A DNA stretch of 64,000 bases. Source: Riptortus pedestris (lineage: Eukaryota; Arthropoda; Insecta; Hemiptera; Alydidae). The position numbers were made by a program, and so were the translations under genes. The DNA lies in assembly GCA_019009955.1 (NCBI GenBank), contig CM032231.1, positions 106,769,001 through 106,833,000 of the forward strand, written 5' to 3'. Below the pieces are notes generated by a model. The model saw only the letters and a list, made by a program, of their open reading frames with translations. It did no database searches and had not been told where the DNA came from. The stretch's first letter is position 1, and every line of letters begins with the position of its first letter. Of the stretch, positions 48,481 through 58,716 are shown piece by piece.

Positions 48481-48880
48481 AGTCCGTCACGCAGGGACTG
48501 CGTAAACTAAGCAGATTTCCCAAGTGCCGTAATAACACATTTCTGATCTAATCTCTCAATATATTCTCTATTTATATTTTTAAAAAACCCATGTTTACAA
48601 GGAAAGGCAGAATACAAGCAAGGATACAGGAATAATTATTTAAAGACTTGAGTAACGAATATCACTTAGTTAATAAAGCCCGATTTTGGCCGGTAACGAA
48701 CTTGATTTTGGCCGCGATAAAACAAACATTGCGACAGCTATAGTGGTAAATATACATATACATAGTTTTGAACTGACCTCTTTTTCGTCATTTACTAGGC
48801 AGGATGGATGGATATTTAAGGAACATTTACGATAATCGCGTCATGAATACAATCTAAATAGCGGATTTCCGTTAAGGGAG
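48477..48880 (-). repeat. hpTA repeat, reverse copy joined head-to-tail to the previous one
   Basis: AAAAGTCCGTCACGCAGGGA starts on the very AAAA that ends the copy at 48170-48480. It is shortened internally, has an unexpanded TA site (ATACATATACATAG), and ends GCGGATTTCCGTTAAGGGAG. Confidence 0.88.
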
Positions 48881-48889
48881 ACTCGAGGG

Positions 48890-49215
48890 TTTTGTGAAGG
48901 GGGACCTGGAATGAGTTGTCTGTATTAGAGTGACGAGTTCCATTGTACCCGAGGAGTCTTAGGCCAGTCAGCCTGCCTGTGGACGGGAGCTAAGAGAGTC
49001 ATAATCAGTAGTCATCCTGAGAGGCTGTCAGACGTATATACTCTTAGGAGAGTCCCACTCATTCATAAGCACTGCGGCACTAGTGAGCTCTGTCAGCTAT
49101 CTCATGAACTAATATTCTCCATTGGCGGAGATCGAATCTATTTTTACCTTAAGCTTGCTGACGCAAGTGGTAGATGCACCCAGGCCTTAACTCCCTGGCC
49201 ACCAATGCCCCTCAC
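48890..49215 (-). mobile_element. Possible second tRNA-derived SINE family
   Basis: The minus strand starts GGGGCATTGGTGGCCAGGGA with a GGCCAGGGAGTTAAGG A-box-like region and, about 70 bp on, AGATTCGATCTCC as a B-box-like sequence. The spacing suggests a tRNA with a long variable arm. A GC-richer body (ATGAGATAGCTGACAGAGCT) runs to CAAAACCCTCGAG. It is the only copy in the window, so this could equally be a conserved non-coding element. Confidence 0.4.
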
Positions 49216-49629
49216 CGGGTTTTTATATATATATAGTAAATGCAAAATATTTAATTATGGATCTAATGTACTCTCTCTATTAAGTTTTTGGAGATGTTTA
49301 GCCTCTATTACTAACCTTCTCCATCCGTGTAGATCTTCCAAGATGGCTTTCAAAACAACCCATATCAATTTCTGAATCCCTCCTGATTGGGTTTACAGTT
49401 GGCATTCATTGGCTTGTACAGGGAGCTGGTTGGGTTACTTATTACCCCAGATGTTTCGCCCATCGTAACCTCAACAGTTTCAATAACCTCCGAAAACGAC
49501 TGTTTCAGACCTTGTCTTTATTAGTCACAGTTCTTCGCCACATTTTTGCATCATTACGGATTTAAGAAAAGTTTTAGTTGTAAATTTCTTTTTCAATTAT
49601 AAAAATAATTAGAAGATGCCAAATGATTT

Positions 49630-50170
49630 TTATCTTGTTAATAAGCATTCCAAATGCTTTACTGCGATAACAAGCGACCATAGTTTTACCTGTCGGGGAT
49701 AAACGGCCATCTTGCCAATCCGGCAGGGACTATGTATAACCGAGGAGGGAAAGATCCATCCACGGCCACGTGAGTAGAGGATCACTAAATATTTATTGGG
49801 TGTCATAATGACGTTTGGCCTTAGGGCCAGAGTGCACAATGGCCATGCAATAATGTGGGCCAGTGTTTGGTGGCCAACTGACAAGAGCCGCCATGGGTAA
49901 ATGGCTTGATGAGTTTCTCTCATCACCTATTCGAGCGGGGGCAAGGCCGGGCATGATTAGTTGGCGGGAACGGTGTTCCCGCGCAAAGTGGCCAATTATG
50001 TAATAGCAATCCGTAGAGGACTCATGAATATTTTCCAGAATTACTCAAAGCATGCCTAATGGAGGTTTGCAACTTTAAACATGCCCCTTTCCTAGAGCCT
50101 CATGCCTCGAATTATGGCTATTCCACACAGTTTCAAACAAATTATGAGGCATTGTCCGTTTCAATAATTC
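49630..50170. promoter_or_regulatory. GC-richer island with several GCCAT cores
   Basis: Unique, GC-rich sequence with repeated YY1/Pho-like cores (ACGGCCATCTTGCC, CAATGGCCATGC, GCCGCCATGGG), GCGGGAACGGTGTTCCCGCG (a perfect 20-bp palindrome at about 49964-49983) and TAATTAGTTGG. It lies about 1.3 kb beyond the 3' end of the odorant receptor gene. Enhancer or Polycomb-element function is inferred. Confidence 0.35.
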
Positions 50171-50789
50171 ATCAAGTGCGAGGCCGAATTTTATTTTGTC
50201 TCTTACACTATTTTAAAATTACCAAGTGGATTTTTCCCCTATTCTTCCATTTAAATATTAATATAACATCATCACTAGTAATATAGTCAAATTGGCATTA
50301 TTATTCGCGAAATATTGAAGCTAAAAAAAATAACTTCATTTCTGTTCTTATATTATTCATTTCATCTTGTTTCTAAAAAATTCATTTCCGCAGTCATAGG
50401 TATTTACGCATATTATGTAAACGACTCTCTCCTTAAAATGAATATTTCACTTAATTAGCTAAAGTTAAAAAAATAAGTAAAAGTGAATCATGAAAGCTTA
50501 TATGACCCCCACTATTTTTTTTCACTTTAGTCTTTTGTAATTATCAATATTTCGGAACAGATGAAAATTATATCATTAAAGCTACTTTAGAGAAACTCCA
50601 AAAACAGAAATCATGAATAATTTGAACGTCTGGTCTAGTCTCTCAATGAATAAAAAAAAACATAAAATTGAATTAAAATGTTTTACAATTAGAGGTTTTG
50701 CATACCAATAACACATTTACTATTTATTTTTAATTAACCAAAATTAATTTATTTATTGTCGAACTATTTATATATAACTTTGTTTTATA

Positions 50790-51010
50790 TATTGTTGGGT
50801 TTATCCGGCCCACCCTGGCTTGAAAAGGGCAGTAGATAACTTGTAGATACCCCTTCCGATTAGCCATAGTTGCATGACTTAAATGAATAACATAACATTT
50901 TTAATTAACGTTCAATTTTTAGTACCAAGAATAATAGAAAAGTGGTTATCTACGAGTTACAACCCTTAACTTGATGATAATATTTGATAACCCTCGCCAT
51001 AATGGAAATT
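50790..51010. mobile_element. Two worn SINE family 1 fragments, head to head
   Basis: Plus-strand fragment GCCCACCCTGGCTTGAAAAG to TTAGCCATAGTTGCA at 50800-50875, and a minus-strand fragment at 50905-50980 containing TTAACGTTCAATTTTTAGTA. Confidence 0.5.
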
Positions 51011-51481
51011 GGGATTCATAATTGACCAGCAACTTAACTCTCATAGCCGACCTCAGACAACAAACGATACTTAACAGAAATCAGAAAACATACAAGGAAT
51101 ACCCTATCTTAGTGAGGATCACTAGCTTAAATAAGGGAAATCGACAGAATGGCTAATTAACAATTAATCCCAATAAATTTGCAAATGCTCACTCACTCCA
51201 TCATAGTATGAACATCTCTTTATTAACTTTTGAATTATTTATACTTTTTTTTTCATTAGAGCTAAAGTTTGAAAGCTAGTATTTGTTAAAAAGCAAAATA
51301 GTTTAGTTACTTATCATTCTTTCTAAAATGAAATGTAGAACTAACATCAGAATGGCGCAACGAAAAAGAAATAGGAAAACAATTAGGGAGAACAATTAGT
51401 AAAACATTGCAATCAATAAACTCTTTATTACTCCTAAATTATTCTTGTTCAATTGCAGTTAAGTGTGAATAACATGCCTGA

Positions 51482-54415
51482 TTATTTTGTATTGAAAAGT
51501 TGATAGAGTACTGTGAAAGTTGAAAACACTTCTCTTACAGCCTGAAAAAAAATAACAAAAATTAAAATCTATGATAAAAAATAAATAAATTTGTACCGTG
51601 TTACGTCTACAGAAGAGAATTTTAATGGGAATTTTTTATTGAATATACACACAATTTCAATTTACATTCTGCAATATTGATGAAAAAAAGCATTCTCGAA
51701 TATAATTTCCTGCATGAATAACTATAGATTCCATATAAGAGTTGCTCTTTCCCACTATTCCCGTTCATTTGCTTTAGTGTTTTTTCTTTAGATAAATTAG
51801 CTTTAGAGTTTGGTCACATGACAAATTTACATAAACATTCCTTCAAATCTTCGTGAATCTTAGTCAATGAGTGCCAAAAATAAGGTCAGATTGAAGTTAA
51901 AAATGTTAATTTTTATAGGTTATTTACTGTTCGCTCTCTACCGCAGATTATTAGATATTAAATTGAAACTTGGTATTTAATTTTTTAAAAGGTAAAGGAC
52001 GGTTGTGTTCGTTAACGGCAGTCGATAAATTGAATGAATTTCCCTTAGCCTGCTTAAGGCGTGGACAATTTAATCTACTCATATGACAGGAAATCAAATT
52101 TACAACTTTTGTCCAATGGTTATTTTTTAAATTCGCAAATGTTAATATTTTACTCACTTCAAATCAAACATAATTAAACTATAATCTGGTTTTGGTTCAC
52201 TTTCTGCAAGTTGTGTCTACACAACAACGATTTATGTACAGGCACGTTTTATTTCCACATTTTCGAATTATAGAGAGTAGTTTATGGACCATGATTAGGG
52301 ACTAAAATATGTTTCCTAAGCTTCAGGTACCTAAGGAAACCCGCTAAGTAATTACTGAGCTCCTGAGAGTATTTTTTTAAGAACATCTCTTTTATAATTT
52401 TTGTTTAGTTATAAGAAATCATTGGGTATGTATTTTTCTTTTTTACAGTAAAATTTTAACTTAATGAAAGAATTGTTTGTACTTACGACTTCATAGGTGT
52501 GTAAACACAGTTCGAACACATAGGCCCCTTTCATTACAGTAGGTCTTGAAGTGTATGCCTGGACTACTAATAATGATGACTTCACTTCCGGACTACAGTT
52601 GTACCATCCATTACAGTAGGACGAAGTGTAGAAGTCATGGCACTGAAAAAATTCACACACTTTGTAAATTAGAAAATATATGAAGATATAGTAGGTATCC
52701 TAAAGAATCTTAGGTGTATGGTGAACGTTGATGCCTAAAAAGTGCGTCACGCAGGGGCTGCATGAATTAAGCAGATCCCCCCCCCCAAAAGTATGGCACA
52801 CTAGTGAACAAGAAAGTACAATAACTCCCTTAATTATTGAGTTAAAAGATAATATATATAGCTCAGCAGTTGAATAACATCAATAGCTTAACAAGACTCA
52901 TAGCAACGGAGATATTTTCAATTTTCCAAATTCCCCTTCAGTAAACCCTCCCTATTCCATACCAGATTTCTTTCATTAACTAATATGACCTTTAGTGTTG
53001 AATGAAACAATTAACCCTCCGTCGGGCGCGTGATCTCTCAGATACACCAGTTTCTATAGAAATATTTGCCACTCCTCCTAGCAGAGAGTGGTGGCGTAGT
53101 GCTTCGAGTTATGTTCTTTATTCGTCTCCCCCTCAAGGTCAGTTGTGTCACTTTGTTCGATGGAGTCGTGTGTTTCACCTGTCATGCAGTTGTATCTCCA
53201 CTACCACGCGCCCGATCTCGTTAGTTTTTTTTGAAATCTGTATTTCATAAATATATACATCAATTAAGTTTCTCTTTATTAAATGGAATCATATAAACCT
53301 ATTTTTCTATTATTTTGCTCCTAAATGAGCTTTCAAAAGAACTTGTACAAGAAAATATTGTACGACGCAGTGACTACTGTAGACGTTTACCACCCGTACT
53401 AAGGACGAAACTTGAAGAGTACAGAGACTCATTGGACCATACATTGAACTCAAGTACAAAACAGCATAAAAAAAGTCATTCCGCTACAATGAACAAAAGA
53501 AAATGATGTGAACCATGTGAAACTAAAAAGAAATGTAGGTTTACTAATTACTCTTGTGAGATTTGCAAAACCAAAATTTGTTTACATAGTTCCATGCTTT
53601 GTCCTAATTGTAATGCAGCTCTGCAAAAGAAATAATAATTAAACTGCTATTTTTAAAAGGATTGGGTCATTAAAATTTAGATAATTTTTAATAAGTATTA
53701 TCTAAAAGTGATTTCGTGCTATTTTTTTATTGATTGAAGTTATATTTAGATAATTTGTTTATATTGTTCACAAACTGAAATGAATTATGTATGATTAAGA
53801 CATGGGCATTTAAGCAATTTCGTTTGATATTTGTATTTTTTAATTACATTTTAAAAATTATCTTTCACGGTTTCAATAATAATGAATCTATAACCAACTT
53901 GATTATTTTATCAACCAAGATTTTTTTTATTGTAATATTTATCAATTTTGAAAATTATTTACTTCTTTCAAACAAATACTTCCTCTGTTATGGTTTCTAA
54001 TCACACAGTGCACATTTTAGTGCAAAATATATATTAAAAAACTGTATTTCCGTAAAAACGGATGAGGTTGTATCTCTGAGATACACGCGCCCGAAGACGG
54101 AAGATTCTTGACGCGCCCGACCGAGGGTTAAATATCGAGTATGGTAAAGATGAAATAAATATTGTCGAGATAAGAACGTAAAATCTTGAATGATGCCGTG
54201 ATCTCAATTAATTATGATCTGAAATAACAATATTTGTAGAACCAACCTTCTTGAACTATTGATGGTCTACAATTGTTATCCTTTACATGTTTTAGCAGAT
54301 TTCCCTTCAGGGAAATCAGCTATTGAGGTTGTACTCATGACGGAATTTTCGACATTTTTCTTCAAATGTCCATCGATCCTACTTAGTAGATGACGAAAAT
54401 GAGGTCCGTTCAAAA

Positions 54416-54481
<66 letters not shown>

Positions 54482-56402
54482 CTGTTACCGCTCTAGCGGT
54501 CGCAATTTTTGTTTGATCGTTACGAAACTCGAAATTTAGTCGTTTTATGTAAAAATAAAGATCAAGTTCGTTAACGGCTGAAATCGGACCAGTGGGAGGG
54601 GGGGTTTAGAGGGGAGGATTTTCGAAAAATCGAAATATCTCCGTTACTATTCGTCGGATCGAAAAATTGTATGAAATCAATTTTATTGCAAATTACATTT
54701 ACTATAAATATTGTTCTATACATATTTTCCGTTTAATGAGTATTAACCGAGATATTTGTATTTTTTGTAATGAGTTCCGCTTTCAGTAAACCCCTACTCC
54801 TACTAGGGACATATTAATAATAAGCTGATATCTAATGAACCACCTCATTATTAGGTTAAATACAAAATATTGTTTTCAACAAAGCTTTATTTTACGAGGA
54901 ACAAACAAATACGTTCTGTTGAACCCCCCCCCCTTTTTTTTTTCTTGGACTACAAAAATCTGAGTGATTGAGATAGAAATTATTTAGATTCATTTCAAAT
55001 TACTCCACTAACTATAATAAATAATTTCCAATAAAATTAATATTTTATATTCAGATATATTTCTTTAATTGTTTGTTTTTCCGGTCTATCTATCGATACT
55101 GCACTACAAGGTTGGCTAACCTGTTTGTTTACAATCCAGCTGTATTACGTTGTAGGTTACGTTCTATTATTAATTACAGTACTGGATACAATAAATAGTT
55201 ATATGAATAAAATTTATAACTTATATTCAAATATATTTCCGTAATTGCTTTTATTTCCAGTAAAAGCTGGCTAACCTGATTGTTTAGAACTCAGACTGTT
55301 TGCTATCAGGAAGGTTCTTACCATTTGACTTGCCCTTTATTTGTTTACTTAATATTCACAGCAGTATTAAGTCTTACAAATAATGGATATTCTGTGGTAC
55401 TATTTAGTGTTGGTGTAATAAGTGTACAGAGCGCTGCTATCATTAGCGGTAAGTCCATTTTTTGTGTTCTTGTTGTTTTTTGAGATTGAATTGTTTTTAA
55501 TTTAATCTCGGAGCCTAACGGACGAGAGTTACTTTCCCGCCAAAACCTAGTTCGGCCGTTTCTTTGACTGGCTCAGCTCTCGTGAAATTTCTCTATTGTA
55601 AAACTTCACGTGGGAAATCTGCTTAGTTTACGCAGCCCCTGCGTGACGGACTTTTGTAATATTTGTACTTCTTTGTTTTCAGCCTTCAGTAACCCCCCCC
55701 CCTCGCCCTCTCTCTACTACTCATCAGTTTTTTACTTAGAAGTCGAAAATATGTTATGAGATGGTAACGCAGGTGCGTTATACCATAAAGTGGGAAATCT
55801 GCCTAGTTTGCGCAACCCCTGCGTGACTGATGTTTTTAGTTTTCAGCCTTCATTTAATTCCAAGTCCTAGCCACTACGTAGTTGTTAAATCATGAAACAT
55901 ATGATTCCTATCGACAGTGTAATATATGATTTCAACGGCTTTCTACTACTCTCATGTAATAAATAGTGCATGAAAATAAGTTATGTAAGATGTGATGAAT
56001 GAAGATTTTACTTTCCTGAATTTTTATGTGGTCAATACCATACTCGGTATTTAACTACTTCTTCAAACACTAAATATCATATTCGCTAATGGCTGTCATT
56101 GGAGGAGGGGGGGGGGATGAGAAGAGGAAAATTCAAAAATGCAAAATGTCCCAGTTAGTATGAATTAGATCGAAAAAGGTTATAGATTCAATCTTGTTAA
56201 ACATATAATGGTCTACGATGTTAGTTCCATACATTTTCTCTAGCTCGTATATTAAGAGAGTTATTTGTATATTCAGTTTTCAATTCGGCCTAGGGAAGGC
56301 TTGGAGTGCCCCATTGACATAAAACCCCAATTAGTTTACAACCTCAATTCGGCCTGATGTACTTATACTGATATTTCTGAGAACTATTATGGGGTACCTA
56401 AA

Positions 56403-56444
<42 letters not shown>

Positions 56445-57798
56445 TTAAATTGCTGCCTTCCAGTGCTTACAATTGTCTCTCCAAGCGCAACGGAAGCGGA
56501 AATCCGTCACGCAAGGACTGCGTAAACTGAGCAGACTTCCCACGTGTTGGTATGAGACACTATTGATCTCATCTTACCACAAATTCTCTATTTCTAAGTA
56601 AAACCCGGTGAGAAGGGGTGAGGGGGAGTGGGCACTGAATGCTGAAGGAAAGGAACTTCGAATAACTCGCTCAATTCTTGAGTTATGAAAAAATCCCGAG
56701 ACCACCAATTGTAGATTATTAATAGTTTAATAAGATTGTCCCCTAACATTTTACGATATGACACATTATAACGGAGATATTTTTAATTTACAAATTCCCC
56801 CCTCTAAACCCCCCACTATTCCAGGTTTAATTTAAGCCACTAACAAATATGATATTTAGTGTTAACTAAAATGGATAAATCAGTATGGTATTGATCAAAT
56901 AAACAATTTCGAGACAAAAACGTAAAATCTTAATTGGTTACGTCACACTCAATGAGTTTGTATGTATTTCACAATGAAAAAGTTCTATGAAAACCATATT
57001 TGAGATTTAACCTTGGAATGAAGTGTTTCATGATATAACAGCTTATAGTCAATGACATGAGTAGGAGTGGGGGGTTTACTGAAAGCCAAAAACTAAAATA
57101 TCTAAATATCTCCATTAATATTCATGGTACTGAAAAAATAGATAGGACAGCATTTATATACCATTGAATTTGAAATAAGATTGTTTGTATACAAATTTTC
57201 GATCTGGTGCATAATAACGGAGATATTTCGAATTTTCGAAAATCCCCATCTAAACCACTCCCACCCTCCCACCGTTTTCACTCCGTTTTTAGCCATTAAC
57301 GAACTTAATGTTCATAAAACGTTTAAATATCCAGTTTGGTAACGATCAGACAAAACTTGCGACCGTTAGAGCGTTAGCAGACAGGATCGATATATTTGAA
57401 GACATTTTATAAAAATCCCATCATGAGTATAACCTCAATAACTGATTTACCCTAAGGGGAATCTGCTATCAAAAGTCTGTCAAGTAGGGGCTGCAAAAAC
57501 TAAGATTGCCTACATTCTGACGTGATGCACTCCTGATTCTATTAGCAGATTTCCCTTGTGGGAAATCTATTATTGAGGTCATACTCAAATGTCCATCGTT
57601 CCAACCTAGTAGTTGACGAAATAATATATACATATATTCCAATAATATATATATATTGTTTATAGCAATGTCATAATTTGTATATCTCTTTCGGCAAACT
57701 TAAATAGCATGGACATCCAGAAAAAATAAGCGACCTTCTTATAGGATTACTTTAAGAAAGAAAAGAATCTATATTTATGACAGGCAAGTATATATATG

Positions 57799-57843
<45 letters not shown>

Positions 57844-58675
57844 TGTTTCATGCAAAACTAAATGTTGAATTCTTTAATGGCTAATATTCGACCAATGGAA
57901 GGGTAGGGGAGGGGGGTTTAGAATGGGAGAATTTCGAAAATTAAAATGCCTTCGTTATTGTGCATAGCATAGAAACTTTTTATGTAATCAATCTACACAT
58001 TTAATTGACTATAAATGTTGTTATACACACTTATTCTGTATCTCGAATATTAACTGAGATATTGCATTTTTTTATTTTTCTGCCTTAAGTTCCCTCACTC
58101 CTACACGTCAGACTAGCAATGCGATGTTATATCATGAATTAAATTCTTCTAGGCTTAAATGCAAAACATTATTATCGCGAGACTTCCTAGGGGAGATACA
58201 TGCAATATCGTTGAGATGGCATCATCAATTGAGATTTTATGTTATTAATTCGAAAATGTTTATTTGATCTATACCATACCGACATTTTACCGTTTTAGTC
58301 AATGCTAAGGATCATATTTGTTCTTGACAGAAATCGGAAATGGAATAGTGGGTGAGGATTTGAAAATTCAAAATATTTCCTTTATTATAAGTGGGAACCT
58401 AAAATGTTTTTAGAACCAATCTTGTTAAACTATGAATGAGCTACAATTGTTAATGTATTTCCTCCTTACTCAAGTATTAAGCGAGTTATTCGTGCTTTCT
58501 TGTTTTCAGCTTTCAGTCCCCTCTTTCAGCCCCCCCCTACACCTTCCCTTTCTGTCCAAATTTACCTTTTAACGATCTCGATCTTTAGTTTTACAAGAAA
58601 CGCTTATGTATTAAGTTTTATAACTCTCATAAAAATATTGCGACCTCTATAGCGTTAACAAACAAGTGTTTGTGC

Positions 58676-58716
<41 letters not shown>

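Larger units (their letters stand above)
52737..54270 (-). repeat. hpTA repeat, reverse copy interrupted by piggyBac
   Basis: Left part 52737-53014 (AAAAGTGCGTCACGCAGGGG, hairpin, unit 2 up to GAATGAAACAATTAA). After the piggyBac element it continues at 54128 with TTAAATATCGAGTATGGTAA to about 54270. Other copies read straight through this point (for example AAAACGTTTAAATATCGAAT at about 32145), so the site before insertion is known. Confidence 0.85.

Noticed and set aside
53002..53250. 82-codon plus-strand frame across the left piggyBac end
   Set aside because: It starts outside the element in hpTA sequence and crosses the TTAA border, so it cannot be a native protein.
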